This document shows positions 19,494 through 29,153 of a DNA stretch of 64,000 nt, piece by piece. The stretch is from Blastococcus sp. TF02-8 (GTDB lineage: Bacteria; Actinomycetota; Actinomycetes; Mycobacteriales; Geodermatophilaceae). The number at the start of each line of letters is the position of its first letter. Within the stretch, counting starts at the first letter, position 1. The position numbers and the translations under genes are program-made. The stretch lies in assembly GCF_003319175.1 (NCBI RefSeq), contig NZ_QOHK01000002.1, positions 62,001-126,000 of the forward strand, given 5' to 3'. A model generated the notes under the pieces. That model made no database searches and was not told where the DNA came from. It saw only the letters and a list, made by a program, of their open reading frames with translations.

Positions 19494-20432
19494 ATGTTCG
19501 AGTTCGACCTGGTGCTGCCCGCCTCGGTCGACGTCCGCGAGGTCGGCATGCGCGACGGCCTGCAGCTGGAGGCCCCGGTCCCGCTGGCGGGCAAGCTCGC
19601 GATGCTGGAGGCCCTGGTCGCGACCGGTGTCCGCCGGATCGAGGCGACGTCGTTCGTCTCGCCCCGGGCCGTGCCCGCTCTCGCCGACGCCGACCAGGTG
19701 GCCGCGGAGCTGGCCCGCTGGCCGGAGGTCCACTGGTCGGCGCTGGTGGCCAACGCCCGGGGCGCCGTCCGCGCCGTGGACTCCGGCGTCGCCGACCTCG
19801 AGTACGTCGTCTCCGCCTCCGACGGCCACAGTCGTGCCAACGCCGGTCGCAGCACCGCCGAGGCGGTCGCCGCGGTGGGGGAGGTCGCCGCCCTTGCGCA
19901 CGGGGCCGGCGGTTCGCTCGAGGTCATCATCGCCACCGCGTGGGACTGCCCCTTCGACGGGCGCACCCCCGTCGCGCGCACCGTCGACGTCGCCCGCGCC
20001 GCCGTGACCGCCGGCGCCGACCAGCTCTGCCTGGGCGACACGATCGGGACGACGACGCCGCTGCGCGTGGTCACGCTCGTCGACGCGGTTCGGCGGGCCT
20101 GCCCGGGTATCGCCGTGGGCGTGCACTTCCACGACACCCGCGGAACCGGCCAGGCCAACGCGCTGGCGGCGATCCAGGCGGGGGTGACGCAGCTCGACGC
20201 CTCCGTGGGCGGCCTCGGCGGCTGCCCCTTCGCGCCGGGTGCGAGCGGCAACATCGCCACCGAGGAGCTGGTCTACATGCTGGAGGAGTCGGGCGTGCGC
20301 ACCGGGCTGGACCTCGATGCGGTGCTCGCCGCCGCACGGGTGACCGAGCAGCAGGTGGGGCACGAGCTGCCCAGCTCGCTGTACCGCGCCGGGGGCCGAT
20401 CCGTCCCGCGGGGCGCGGAGGCCCGCTCGTGA
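19494..20432 (+). CDS. Hydroxymethylglutaryl-CoA lyase family enzyme
   Basis: A 312-residue TIM-barrel enzyme of the HMGL-like group. VDVREVGMRDGLQLE contains the catalytic Arg-Asp. Metal-binding HFHDTRGTG lies in the barrel, and GLGGCPFAPGASGNIATEE holds the cysteine loop that marks true HMG-CoA lyases. It would cleave HMG-CoA to acetoacetate and acetyl-CoA in leucine breakdown. No other leucine-pathway genes are adjacent, so the exact substrate is uncertain. The ATG at 19494 has GAGGAG 7 bases upstream. It is coupled to the flavin reductase by a GTGA overlap. Confidence 0.9.
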   Translation: MFEFDLVLPASVDVREVGMRDGLQLEAPVPLAGKLAMLEALVATGVRRIEATSFVSPRAVPALADADQVAAELARWPEVHWSALVANARGAVRAVDSGVADLEYVVSASDGHSRANAGRSTAEAVAAVGEVAALAHGAGGSLEVIIATAWDCPFDGRTPVARTVDVARAAVTAGADQLCLGDTIGTTTPLRVVTLVDAVRRACPGIAVGVHFHDTRGTGQANALAAIQAGVTQLDASVGGLGGCPFAPGASGNIATEELVYMLEESGVRTGLDLDAVLAAARVTEQQVGHELPSSLYRAGGRSVPRGAEARS

Positions 20433-20935
20433 CCGCCGGCGATACGCCCCGCATCGTCGACCCCCGGCTCATGCGCGACGTGCTCGGCCACTTCGCCTCC
20501 GGGGTCACGGTGCTCACGGCGCAGACCCCCGACGGCCCTCTCGGGTTCACCTGCCAGTCGTTCAGCTCGCTGTCGCTGGACCCGCCGCTGGTGGCCTTCG
20601 CCCCGGCGCGCACCTCGCGCACCTGGCTCCGGCTGCGCGAGATCGGCCGGTTCTGCGTCAACGTCCTCGCCGAGGACCAGGACGACGTCTCGCAGAACTT
20701 CGCCCGCTCCGGCGTCGACAAGTTCGCGGGCGTGCCGTGGACGCCGAGCCCGCACGGCTCCCCCGTGCTCGACGGCGTGACCGCGTGGATCGACGGCGAG
20801 CTGTGGGCCGAGTACGACGGCGGTGACCACACGATCGTCGTCGCCCGGGTCCTGGACCTCGGTGCCTCGGCCGAGCGGCGTCCGCTGCTCTTCCACCGCG
20901 GCGCCTACGGCCTGCTGCACACGCGCGAGCGCTGA
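20429..20935 (+). CDS. Flavin reductase-like (HpaC/ActVB family) protein
   Basis: A 168-residue FMN-binding split-barrel protein. It starts MRDVLGHFASGVTVLTA, then has GFTCQSFSSLSLDPPLVAF and the typical RFCVNVLAEDQ and FHRGAYGLL ends. Members reduce free flavin with NAD(P)H and feed it to a two-component monooxygenase; no oxygenase partner is visible here. The GTG overlaps the stop of the lyase gene. Confidence 0.9.
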   Translation: MTAGDTPRIVDPRLMRDVLGHFASGVTVLTAQTPDGPLGFTCQSFSSLSLDPPLVAFAPARTSRTWLRLREIGRFCVNVLAEDQDDVSQNFARSGVDKFAGVPWTPSPHGSPVLDGVTAWIDGELWAEYDGGDHTIVVARVLDLGASAERRPLLFHRGAYGLLHTRER

Positions 20936-21016
20936 GCCGCACGGTTCCCCGCGCGGTTTCCGGGGCACGGAGAGGGCGGGCGCGCCCGCCGTGCCCGGAT
21001 GCGAGGAGGGATCGCG

Positions 21017-21790
21017 ATGGGACTGCTCGACCTGATCTTCGGCCGCCGGAGGCGGAACGATCGCTCGTACGGCCGGGGCTACGACAGCGGGTACGACAGC
21101 GACTACGGGCAGCCCCGTGCCGCGCGCACACCCGACGAGCAGGCCCTCGAGCGCTACCGGTACCTCCTGCGGACCGCACCGCCGGACAAGATCGAGGAAG
21201 CGCACGCCGAGGCCTTCGCCCAGCTCACGCCCGAGCAGCGGCGCCAGGTCCTGACCCAGCTGGGCGACGCCGTCCCCGCGAGCGAACGGCCGACCAGTGA
21301 CGACCCGCGCACGCTCGCCCGGGCCGCGACCCGCGCCGAGATGCGCCAGCCGGGCTTCCTGGAGCGGGCCTTCGGCCCGGGGCCGGGCCGCTACGGCACC
21401 GGGTACGGCGGCGGGTACGGCGGTGGCTACGGCCCCGGCTACGGCCCCGGTTACGGCCCGGCCTACGGCGGCGGCTTCGGCGGCATGGGCATGGGCGGCA
21501 TGATCGGCGGCAGCATGCTCGGCACCATCGGGGGCCTCGTCGTCGGCAGCGCCGTCGCCGACGCCCTGTTCGACACCGGGCTGGGCGACGGCGGCCTGTT
21601 CGGCGGCGGTGACGAGGAGGCCTACGCGGCTGGGTACGAGGACGGCGCCGGAGCCGACGGCGGCGACTACGGCGGCGACTACGGAGGAGACTTCTCCGGC
21701 GGTGCCGACGGCGGCTGGGGCGGGGACTACGGCGGCGGGGACTTCGGCGGCGGGGACTTCGGAGGGGACTTCGGCGGCGGGGACTTCTGA
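21017..21790 (+). CDS. Gly/Tyr/Asp-rich low-complexity protein
   Basis: A 257-residue protein with no family I can name. The ATG at 21017 has AGGAGGG nearby. Residues 1-40 are Arg/Tyr/Gly-rich. Residues 45-115 are a compact helical region (QALERYRYLLRTAPPDKIEEAHAEAFAQL). Then comes a GYGGGYGPGYG stretch, a glycine-zipper-like hydrophobic segment (GGMIGGSMLGTIGGLVVGSAV), and a C-terminal tail of repeated GGDFGGGDF units. The helical part resembles small actinobacterial proteins with a conserved RYRYLLR-type segment. The zipper segment might insert in or associate with membranes. Confidence 0.7.
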   Translation: MGLLDLIFGRRRRNDRSYGRGYDSGYDSDYGQPRAARTPDEQALERYRYLLRTAPPDKIEEAHAEAFAQLTPEQRRQVLTQLGDAVPASERPTSDDPRTLARAATRAEMRQPGFLERAFGPGPGRYGTGYGGGYGGGYGPGYGPGYGPAYGGGFGGMGMGGMIGGSMLGTIGGLVVGSAVADALFDTGLGDGGLFGGGDEEAYAAGYEDGAGADGGDYGGDYGGDFSGGADGGWGGDYGGGDFGGGDFGGDFGGGDF

Positions 21791-21816
21791 CCGCCGGCTA
21801 CTGACCGCGGTGCCGG

Positions 21817-22269
21817 TCAGGCCGGGCTGTCCGTCCGGTCCGACCGGTTCCGGGTCCGCCTGAGCAGCAGCAGGCCCAGCACCGGCAGTACCAGGGGCAC
21901 GTAGCCGTAGCCGCTGCCGTAGCCCGACCACACCGTGTCGTCGGGGAAGGCCGCCGGATCCGCCAGGGAGAGCGTGCCGACGGCGAGCACGCCCACGAGC
22001 TCCACGGTGATCGCGGTCAGCGCCGTCCGTCGGCCGGTGGCACCCCCGCGGACCAGCCCGACGGTCGCCACCACGTAGACGACCGCCGCCAGCGCGGAGA
22101 GCAGGTAGGCCAGCGGCGCCTCGGAGAACCGGGTGCCGATCTGCACACCGGCGCGGGCTCCGGCGGCGAGGGCGAAGATCGCGTAGAGGACCACCAGGAC
22201 ACGGGTGGGGCCACCGGACGGTGCGCCGGAGCTCTCGGCCGCGGGACCCAGGGCGGAACGATCAGACAC
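21817..22269 (-). CDS. Four-helix integral membrane protein, function unknown
   Basis: A 150-residue membrane protein with hydrophobic segments at about 24-44, 54-74, 85-103 and 122-139. A conserved-looking GTRFSEAPLAYLLS lies between the first two. Its GTG start lies inside the end of the upstream membrane-protein gene (8-base overlap), so the two are coupled. Similar small membrane protein pairs are common in actinobacteria and have no known function. Confidence 0.65.
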   Translation of the reverse strand: MSDRSALGPAAESSGAPSGGPTRVLVVLYAIFALAAGARAGVQIGTRFSEAPLAYLLSALAAVVYVVATVGLVRGGATGRRTALTAITVELVGVLAVGTLSLADPAAFPDDTVWSGYGSGYGYVPLVLPVLGLLLLRRTRNRSDRTDSPA

Positions 22270-22627
22270 GCGTGGCCTCCCACAGCTGCAGCAGTCGCCA
22301 GACCATGACGCCGATCGCCGCGGCCGCGACCGCCAGCACCGTTCCCGCCCAGCGGGTCCGCTCGTTGCGGGCCCACAGCCCGCCGGCCACCGGGATGAGC
22401 AGCACCCCGAACAGGTAGCCGAGGAACGTCGCCGTCTCGACGGGCCGGTCGCCGCGGGCCAGGTCCACGCCGGCGAGAACGGCCTGGACCACCAGGAGCG
22501 CCTCCAGCAGGCAGACGCCGGCCACGTGCAGGAGTCCGATGCGCCTCCGGGCGAGGGTGGAGGCGATGCCCAGCAGCGTGAGCAGCCCCGCCACGACCGT
22601 GATGGCGACGACGAGCGGGAGCGTCAC
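22262..22627 (-). CDS. Integral membrane protein, function unknown
   Basis: A 121-residue protein from a GTG start, with four hydrophobic segments (about 3-22, 33-53, 66-84, 93-111). It overlaps and precedes the second membrane protein gene (21817-22269) in the same operon. I do not recognise a family. Confidence 0.65.
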   Translation of the reverse strand: MTLPLVVAITVVAGLLTLLGIASTLARRRIGLLHVAGVCLLEALLVVQAVLAGVDLARGDRPVETATFLGYLFGVLLIPVAGGLWARNERTRWAGTVLAVAAAAIGVMVWRLLQLWEATRV

Positions 22628-22711
22628 CGCGCGGATCCGGCAGCCAGGAGCACGCGGTCATCCTCCCGCGTCCACCTGGGAACCCCCTCGCGGGGGCGGT
22701 CGGGCCGCTCC

Positions 22712-23704
22712 TCAGCGGTGCACGGAGGACATGTCCGGGTAGCGATCGCCCACGGCAGCGCCCAGCGGCGCGGCCTCGTCGAGTCGCCGGAGGTCGCCGT
22801 CGGAGAGCGTGACATCGGCGGCCGCGGCGTTCTCCTCCAGGTACGACACCCGCTTGGTGCCCGGGATCGGCACCACGGCCGGGTTGCCGTTCCGGCCGCT
22901 CTGCGCCATGACCCAGGCGAGCGCGAGCTGGCCCGCGGTCACGCCCTTCTCGTCGGCCAGCTCGCGCACCCGCTCGACCAGACGCAGGTTCTGCTGGAAC
23001 GCCTCCCCCTGGAACCGGGGGTTGTGCCGGCGGAAGTCGTCGGCCGCCAGGTCGTCGACGCTGCGGATCTGCCCGGAGAGGAAGCCACGCCCCAGCGGGG
23101 AGTACGCGACGAACCCGATCCCGAGCTCGCTGCAGGTGGCCAGCACGCCGTCGTCCTCCGGGTCGCGGGTCCACAGCGAGTACTCGGTCTGGACGGCGGT
23201 GATCGGCTGCACGGCGTGCGCGCGGCGGATGGTCTCGGGTGCGGCCTCGGAGATGCCCGCGTGCCGGATCTTCCCCGCCTGGACCAGCTCGGCCATGGCG
23301 CCCCAGGTGTCCTCGACGGGCACCGAGGTGTCCACCCGGTGCTGGTAGTAGAGGTCGATGACGTCGACGCCGAGACGCTGGAGCGAGGCGTCGCAGGCGC
23401 GGTGCACGTACTCGGGGCGACCGTTGATCCCGACGAACGAGCCGTCCTCGCGCCGCTCGTTGCCGAACTTCGTGGCGACGACGACCTGCTCGCGACGCCC
23501 CTCGATCGCCCGCCCGACCAGCCGCTCGTTGGTGAAGGGGCCGTACATGTCGGCGGTGTCGAGGAAGGTCACCCCGAGGTCGAGCGCCCGGTGGATCGTG
23601 CGGATCGACTCGTCCTCGTCCCGGGTGCCGTAGAAGTCGCTCATCCCCATGCAGCCCAGGCCCTGGGCGGAGACGGTCAGGTCGCGGAGCGTCTGCGTGC
23701 GCAT
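22712..23704 (-). CDS. Aldo/keto reductase (AKR, YakC/Tas type)
   Basis: A 330-residue (alpha/beta)8 NADPH-dependent oxidoreductase. The catalytic residues appear in order: Asp and Tyr in FLDTADMYG, Lys in VVATKFG, His in YYQHRVD. The NADP phosphate site [13 protein letters not shown] lies near the C-terminus. The start [22 protein letters not shown] is typical. The substrate is unknown. It is divergent from the subtilisin gene, with 108 bases between them. Confidence 0.93.
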   Translation of the reverse strand: MRTQTLRDLTVSAQGLGCMGMSDFYGTRDEDESIRTIHRALDLGVTFLDTADMYGPFTNERLVGRAIEGRREQVVVATKFGNERREDGSFVGINGRPEYVHRACDASLQRLGVDVIDLYYQHRVDTSVPVEDTWGAMAELVQAGKIRHAGISEAAPETIRRAHAVQPITAVQTEYSLWTRDPEDDGVLATCSELGIGFVAYSPLGRGFLSGQIRSVDDLAADDFRRHNPRFQGEAFQQNLRLVERVRELADEKGVTAGQLALAWVMAQSGRNGNPAVVPIPGTKRVSYLEENAAAADVTLSDGDLRRLDEAAPLGAAVGDRYPDMSSVHR

Positions 23705-23812
23705 GGACCGGTCCTGCCCGGGAGGAGCGGTCACCAACCGGCCGGTAACCCGGCAGGCGCTTCGTCGTTGTCCGGTCACGTCCCGATGCCGTGACAGACA
23801 CCGAGGAGAGCC

Positions 23813-25294
23813 ATGACCCGCTCGTCCCGTCGCCTGCTGGGGGTGGTCTCCGGCGCGGTCGTCGTCGGCGCCCTCGTCGCGGGCCCCGCCCAGGCCGCGC
23901 CCGCGCCGGCCCCGGTCCAGGACTTCCTGGCCGAGCAGCTGACCACGCTGACCGGTACGACCACCGTGATGGTGCACGGCACCGATGCCGCCGCCGCCAG
24001 GTCCGCGGTGGCGGCGACCGGCATGCGGACGGTGACCGAGTTCGAGCGCATCGGCGTCGTGGTCGCCTCCGGCACCGCCGACCAGATCGAGGCGGCGCGC
24101 ACGCAGCCCGGGGTCACCTACCTCGAGGGCAACACCCCGATCGAGTTCGCCCAGGAGACGTCGAACACCGCCACCCGCGGGGCCGAGGCGGTCGCCACGC
24201 TCACCGGCGCCAACGGCGAGGCCCTCGACGGCAGCGGCGTCTCCGTCGCGGTCATCGACTCGGGCGTCGACCCGAACCACCCCTACTTCCGCGAGCCCGA
24301 CGGAGGCAGCGCGGTCGTCGCCAGCCTCAAGAGCCTGTGCCTGCTCGAGACCAGCACCAGCCCCGGCTGCGTCGTCCCGGTGCCGACCGCTCTCGACACC
24401 GACACCCTCGCCGTCGGTGGGCACGGCACGCACGTCAGCGGGATCGTGGCCGGCCGGCCGACGACCCTGTCCGACGGTGCCACCCTCCAGGGCGCGGCCC
24501 CGGGCGCGAGCCTGGTCTCGATCTCGACCGGCGCGGTGCTGCTGATCGTCGGGGCGGACTCGGCGCTGAACTGGGTGCTGGAGAACCACGAGCACCCGTG
24601 CGGCGCCGCCGTCCCCGCCTCGGTCTGCCCGCCGATCAAGGTGACCAACAACAGCTACGGGCCGAGCGGGGGCGGCGAGTTCGATCCGAACTCCGCCACG
24701 GTGAAGCTGCAGCGGGCGCTGGCCGCCGAGGGCGTCGTCACCGTCTGGGCCGCCGGCAACGACGGGGGCGACGGCTCCACCTCGCTCACCAACCCGCCCG
24801 GCCAGGACCCGACCGGCGGCATCCTCTCCGTCGCCTCCTTCTACGACCAGGACACCGGCACCCGCGACGGCACCGTCAGCGAGTACTCCTCCCGCGGTGC
24901 GGCGGCCGACCCCGCCACGTGGCCCGACCTCTCGGCGCCCGGTGAGAACATCACCTCGTCCTGCCGCCCGTACCTGCCCATCTGCTCGACCGGGCTGGAC
25001 TTCCGCAACGGCCCCGGCCTGCTCGACGTCGGCACCTTCAACACGATCAGCGGCACGTCGATGGCCGCGCCGCACATCGCCGGCATCGTGGCGCAGCTGC
25101 TCCAGGCCGACCCGACCGCGACCCCGGCGGAGGTCGAAGCGGCGCTCAAGGGCACGGCGTACCGCTACACCGACGGCGCCGCGTACCGCGCGGTGGGCGG
25201 CTACACGACGTCGTTCGACAAGGGCACCGGCCTGGTCGACGTCGTCGCCGCGGTGCAGCGGCTCACCGGCGCCACCGCCACCGCCACCGGCTGA
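23813..25294 (+). CDS. Secreted subtilisin-like serine protease (S8 family)
   Basis: A 493-residue exported protease. The signal peptide is about 1-28 ([19 protein letters not shown], with AQA cleavage). The propeptide with inhibitor-I9-like fold is about 45-120. The catalytic triad is D149 (VIDSGVD), H204 (GHGTHVSG) and Ser in GTSMAAPH; the oxyanion Asn lies in NNSYG. No cell-wall anchor or C-terminal repeat domain is seen. Cysteine pairs in the catalytic domain fit an extracellular enzyme. Confidence 0.94.
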   Translation: MTRSSRRLLGVVSGAVVVGALVAGPAQAAPAPAPVQDFLAEQLTTLTGTTTVMVHGTDAAAARSAVAATGMRTVTEFERIGVVVASGTADQIEAARTQPGVTYLEGNTPIEFAQETSNTATRGAEAVATLTGANGEALDGSGVSVAVIDSGVDPNHPYFREPDGGSAVVASLKSLCLLETSTSPGCVVPVPTALDTDTLAVGGHGTHVSGIVAGRPTTLSDGATLQGAAPGASLVSISTGAVLLIVGADSALNWVLENHEHPCGAAVPASVCPPIKVTNNSYGPSGGGEFDPNSATVKLQRALAAEGVVTVWAAGNDGGDGSTSLTNPPGQDPTGGILSVASFYDQDTGTRDGTVSEYSSRGAAADPATWPDLSAPGENITSSCRPYLPICSTGLDFRNGPGLLDVGTFNTISGTSMAAPHIAGIVAQLLQADPTATPAEVEAALKGTAYRYTDGAAYRAVGGYTTSFDKGTGLVDVVAAVQRLTGATATATG

Positions 25295-25328
25295 CCCCCG
25301 CCCCGCCCGCCCCCACCTCACCTCCGAC

Positions 25329-25398
25329 GTGATCATGAAGTCCGGGAAGCAACACACCGCGCCTCGCCGGCGTGGCGCTTCCCGAACTTCATGATCAC
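25329..25398. repeat. Long inverted repeat (22-base arms) between the protease gene and asnO
   Basis: The arms at 25329-25350 (starting GTGATCATGAAGT) and 25377-25398 (ending ACTTCATGATCAC) match at 21 of 22 positions around a 26-base spacer. It could end protease transcription or be a dispersed palindromic repeat of this lineage. No second copy was seen in the window. Confidence 0.75.
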
Positions 25399-25417
25399 GG
25401 GGAGAGGGGTGCGGACC

Positions 25418-25431
25418 GTTCCACGTGGAAC
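25418..25431. promoter_or_regulatory. Candidate parS site (ParB-binding)
   Basis: GTTCCACGTGGAAC is a perfect 14-base palindrome identical to the copy at 4095. It is intergenic and starts 20 bases after the long inverted repeat ends. Confidence 0.65.
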
Positions 25432-25499
25432 AGTCGCCGGCCTGGGTGATCTTGGTCTCGACGCGCGTGGATCGGCGGTCGCGGGTTAGATCAAGTCGC

Positions 25500-27284
25500 A
25501 TGTGCGGCCTCTGTGGCGAGATCACGTTCGACGGGTCCATGGCCGACACGGCCGCGGTCGACCGCATGGTGCAGGCCCTGGTGCCGCGCGGGCCGGACGG
25601 ACAGGGCTCGTGGAGCAACGGCCGGATCGCCTTCGGGCACCGACGGCTGTCGGTCATCGACCTCTCCACCTGCGGCTCGCAGCCCATGGTGGACAACGAG
25701 CTGGGGCTGACGGCGGTCTTCAACGGCTGCATCTACGACTACCAGGAGCTGCGCGCCGAGCTCGAGGGCCACGGCTACCGGTTCTTCTCGCACAGCGACA
25801 CCGAGGTGATCCTCAAGGGCTACCACCACTGGGGCACCGACGTCGTCTCCCACCTGCACGGCATGTTCGCCTTCGTCATCACCGAGCGGGACACCGGCCG
25901 CGTGGTCATGGCCCGCGACCGGCTCGGGATCAAGCCGCTCTACCTGTCGGAGACCCCCGGCAAGCGGCTGCGCTTCGCCTCCACGCTCCCCGCCCTGCTG
26001 CGGGCCGGTGACGTCGACACCTCCATCGACGCCGTCGCACTGCACCACTACCTGACCTGGCACGCCGTGGTGCCGGCGCCGCGCACGATCCTCAACGGCG
26101 TCCGCAAGCTCCCGCCCGCCACCGTCCGGGTGATCGAGGCCGACGGCACGAGCCGTGAGCACCGCTACTGGAACGCCACCTACGAGCGGCGCGCCGAGTA
26201 CGCCAACTGGTCCGCCCGCGACTGGGAGGACGCGATCGAGGAGGCGCTGCGGGTCGCCGTGCGCCGTCGCCTGGTCGCGGACATCCCGGTGGGGGTGCTG
26301 CTCTCCGGTGGGCTGGACTCGAGCCTGATCGTCGGCCTGCTCGCGCAGGAAGGGCAGAAGGACCTGGCGACGTACTCGATCGGCTTCGAGTCCGTCGGCG
26401 GGCGCGAGGGCGACGAGTTCGTGTACTCGGACGTGATCGCCGAGCGGTTCGGCACGAACCACCACCGGATCCGGGTGGCCTCCGACGAGCTGGTCGGGGC
26501 CCTCGGTCATGCTGTCGGGGCGATGGCCGAGCCCATGGTGAGCCATGACGTCGTCGCCTTCGACCTGCTCAGCGAGCGCGTCAGCCAGACGATCAAGGTC
26601 GTCCAGTCCGGTCAGGGCGCCGACGAGGTGTTCGCCGGTTACCACTGGTACCCGCCGCTGCAGGGCGTGGGCCGCGAGCAGGCGGTGGAGACCTACGCGA
26701 AGGCGTTCTTCGACCGCGACCACGCGCAGATGGCCGCCGTCGTCTCCGACCGGTACGCGCTGGCTGCGGACCCCAGCCTGGCCTTCGTGCGCGCCCACAT
26801 GGAAGCCGCCGGCGCGGAGACCGCGGTGGACGCGGCCCTGCGCCTCGACAGCGAGATCATGCTGGTCGACGACCCGGTCAAGCGCGTGGACAACATGTCC
26901 ATGGCGTGGGGGCTGGAGGCGCGCGTGCCGTTCCTCGACCACGACCTCGTCGAGCTGGCCGCGCTGTGCCCGCCCGAGCTGAAGCTGGCCGACGGCGGCA
27001 AGGGCGTGCTCAAGGCGATCGGCCGCCGGATCATCCCGCCGGAGGTCATCGACCGGCCGAAGGGCTACTTCCCGGTCCCCGCGATCACCCACCTCGAGGG
27101 CAAGGTCCTCGGTCTGGTGAAGGACGCGCTGTCCAGCGACGCTGCGCGCGACCGGGGAATGTTCCGCCCCGAGTACGTGCGTGAGCTGCTGGCGGACCCG
27201 AACGGTGAGCTGACGCCGCTGCGGGGGAACAAGCTCTGGCAGCTCGGCCTGCTCGAGCTCTGGCTGCAGACGCACGCGGTCTGA
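25500..27284 (+). CDS. asnO: N-acetylglutaminylglutamine amidotransferase (asparagine-synthase-like)
   Basis: A 594-residue class II amidotransferase. The N-terminal glutaminase begins MCGLCGE with catalytic Cys2, then RGPDGQG and [12 protein letters not shown]. The synthetase domain carries the ATP-pyrophosphatase loop [11 protein letters not shown] at about 265-275. The pairing with a GNAT/ATP-grasp protein 10 bases downstream is the hallmark of the asnO-ngg pathway, which makes the osmolyte N-acetylglutaminylglutamine amide; this enzyme would do the final amidation. It is thus not primarily an asparagine synthetase. The ATG at 25500 is fixed by Cys2. No Shine-Dalgarno is visible. Confidence 0.88.
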   Translation: MCGLCGEITFDGSMADTAAVDRMVQALVPRGPDGQGSWSNGRIAFGHRRLSVIDLSTCGSQPMVDNELGLTAVFNGCIYDYQELRAELEGHGYRFFSHSDTEVILKGYHHWGTDVVSHLHGMFAFVITERDTGRVVMARDRLGIKPLYLSETPGKRLRFASTLPALLRAGDVDTSIDAVALHHYLTWHAVVPAPRTILNGVRKLPPATVRVIEADGTSREHRYWNATYERRAEYANWSARDWEDAIEEALRVAVRRRLVADIPVGVLLSGGLDSSLIVGLLAQEGQKDLATYSIGFESVGGREGDEFVYSDVIAERFGTNHHRIRVASDELVGALGHAVGAMAEPMVSHDVVAFDLLSERVSQTIKVVQSGQGADEVFAGYHWYPPLQGVGREQAVETYAKAFFDRDHAQMAAVVSDRYALAADPSLAFVRAHMEAAGAETAVDAALRLDSEIMLVDDPVKRVDNMSMAWGLEARVPFLDHDLVELAALCPPELKLADGGKGVLKAIGRRIIPPEVIDRPKGYFPVPAITHLEGKVLGLVKDALSSDAARDRGMFRPEYVRELLADPNGELTPLRGNKLWQLGLLELWLQTHAV

Positions 27285-27294
27285 GGAGATGACC

Positions 27295-29049
27295 ATGGCA
27301 CCCCGGCTCGCGGGCCACCGGCGCCGCAATCCGGTTCCCCCGGCCCTGACCGACCGGTCCTGGCGCAAGCCGTCGGAGCACCAGCTCCAGGGGATGCAGC
27401 ACGACGTCGTCATGGACATGGGCTGGGGCCGGCTGGTCTTCGGCCAGACGTTCGCCGACCTGCGCGGCATCGTCGACGCCCTGCGGGCCGAGGAGAGCGG
27501 CGAGCGGGACATCTGCATCTACCCCCGCGACCCGCACGTGCTGGTCGGCCTCGCGCCCGACGAGCTGTTCATCGACCCGAGCTACACGTTCCGGCTGGAC
27601 CTCTACCGTTACCGCCCGCGTCACGAGCTGATCCGGGGCGTGTTCGTGCGGACCGCGACCTCGCGCGCGGAGATGGAGGCGATCAACGAGATCTACGCGC
27701 TCAACGGCATGGTGGTCGGCGACGCCGACGTCATGTGGGACAACCACCGCACGCGCTGCTTCACCTACCTCGTCGCCGAGGACACCCGCACCGGCCGGAT
27801 CGTCGGCACGGTCACCGGCGTCGACCACACCCTGGCCTTCGACGACCCCGAGGGTGGCACCAGCCTGTGGTGCCTGGCCGTGCACAACCAGGACGCCCCG
27901 CCCGGGACCGGCGAGGCGCTGGTACGCGTGCTGGCCGAGCGCTACGTGGGCCGCGGCCGCGCCTACCTGGACCTCTCGGTCATGCACGACAACGAGGGCG
28001 CGATCAAGCTCTACCGGAAGCTGGGCTTCAGCCGGGTGTCGGCGGTCTGCGTCAAGCGCAAGAACCCGATCAACACGCCACTGTTCGCCGCCCGCCCGCC
28101 GGGGCTCGAGGAGCTCAACCCCTACGCGCTGATCATCGCGGAGGAGGCGCTGCGCCGCGGCATCCGGGTCGAGGTGCTGGACGCCGAGTTCGGTGAGCTC
28201 CGGCTGTCGGTCGGCGGCCGGACCGTGGTGACCCGCGAGTCGCTGTCGGAGTTCACCACGGCGGTGGCGATGAGCCGCTGCGACGACAAGCGGGTGACCC
28301 GCCGGATCATGGAGCGCGCGGGGGTCCGCGTCGCCCGCGGTGCGCTGGCCTGCGAGGGCGAGCTGGACGACGCCGTCGCCCTGGTGCGCGAGGTCGGCGG
28401 TGTCGTCGTGAAGCCCGCGCGCGGTGAGCAGGGCCGGGGCATCACCGTCGGGGTGAAGGACGAGGCGGGGCTGGAGAAGGCGGTCCGGTACGCGCTCCAG
28501 TTCTGCCCGGACGTGCTGGTCGAGGAGCTGGTGCCCGGCGACGACCTGAGGGTCCTCGTCATCGACCGCCGGGTGGTGGCGGCCGCTGTCCGGCGTCCTG
28601 CCGAGGTGGTCGCCGACGGCCGGAACACCGTCACCGACCTGGTCCGTGCCACCAGTCGCCGGCGCGAGCGGGCCACGGGCGGGGAGTCCCGCATCCCCCT
28701 GGACGACACCACCGCCGAGGTGGTGGCCGACGAGGGCTGGAGCATGGACGACGTCCCGCCCAACGGGGAGCGGATCCAGGTGCGCCGGACGGCGAACCTG
28801 CACACCGGCGGCACGATCGAGGACTGCACCGCCCGGCTCCACCCCGAGATCGCGGCCGCCGCCGTGCGGGCCGCCGAGGCGCTGGACATCCCGGTCACCG
28901 GCATCGACTTCCTGGTGCCCGACGTCGCCGGGCCCGACTACGTGTTCATCGAGGCCAACGAGCGTCCGGGCCTGGCCAACCACGAGCCGCAGCCGACCGC
29001 GGAGCGCTTCGTCGACCTGCTGTTCCCGGAGACCCGCCGCCGTTCCTGA
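27295..29049 (+). CDS. ngg: N-acetylglutaminylglutamine synthetase (GNAT plus ATP-grasp fusion)
   Basis: A 584-residue two-domain enzyme. A GNAT acetyltransferase (about 110-260: NEIYALNGMVVGDADVMW, LDLSVMHDNEGAIKLYRKLGF) is fused to an ATP-grasp ligase (about 300-575: VVKPARGEQGRGITVGV, DFLVPDV, FIEANERPGL). It would acetylate glutamine and link the second glutamine. The ATG at 27295 is favoured because AGGAG lies 6 bases before it; an ATG two codons earlier is possible. It is in an operon with asnO. The peptidase gene found beside asnO-ngg in proteobacteria is missing. Confidence 0.9.
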   Translation: MAPRLAGHRRRNPVPPALTDRSWRKPSEHQLQGMQHDVVMDMGWGRLVFGQTFADLRGIVDALRAEESGERDICIYPRDPHVLVGLAPDELFIDPSYTFRLDLYRYRPRHELIRGVFVRTATSRAEMEAINEIYALNGMVVGDADVMWDNHRTRCFTYLVAEDTRTGRIVGTVTGVDHTLAFDDPEGGTSLWCLAVHNQDAPPGTGEALVRVLAERYVGRGRAYLDLSVMHDNEGAIKLYRKLGFSRVSAVCVKRKNPINTPLFAARPPGLEELNPYALIIAEEALRRGIRVEVLDAEFGELRLSVGGRTVVTRESLSEFTTAVAMSRCDDKRVTRRIMERAGVRVARGALACEGELDDAVALVREVGGVVVKPARGEQGRGITVGVKDEAGLEKAVRYALQFCPDVLVEELVPGDDLRVLVIDRRVVAAAVRRPAEVVADGRNTVTDLVRATSRRRERATGGESRIPLDDTTAEVVADEGWSMDDVPPNGERIQVRRTANLHTGGTIEDCTARLHPEIAAAAVRAAEALDIPVTGIDFLVPDVAGPDYVFIEANERPGLANHEPQPTAERFVDLLFPETRRRS

Positions 29050-29108
29050 TGATCAGGTGACCTGATCGTCATGGGTCCTCCCTCGTGGTCGGTGCTGAGG
29101 GAGGACCC
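29047..29108 (+). terminator. Double hairpin terminator region after ngg
   Basis: The first hairpin overlaps the ngg stop: TGATGATCAGGT (29047-29058) pairs with ACCTGATCGTCA (29060-29071), one mismatch. A perfect 12-base stem follows: GGGTCCTCCCTC (29073-29084) with GAGGGAGGACCC (29097-29108). There is no T-run, as is usual in such GC-rich genomes. Confidence 0.7.
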
Positions 29109-29141
29109 GGAACGGTGAGGGGGAGGCGCCGGAGGTCGGGC

Positions 29142-29147
29142 TATCGT
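29142..29147 (+). promoter_or_regulatory. Candidate -10 box of a leaderless transcript
   Basis: TATCGT is followed by exactly 6 bases and then the ATG at 29154. No Shine-Dalgarno sequence lies between them. Confidence 0.45.
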
Positions 29148-29153
29148 CCGCTC

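Noticed and set aside
25500-27284. Simple asparagine synthetase
   Set aside because: The fused GNAT/ATP-grasp gene 10 bases downstream is diagnostic for the N-acetylglutaminylglutamine amide pathway.
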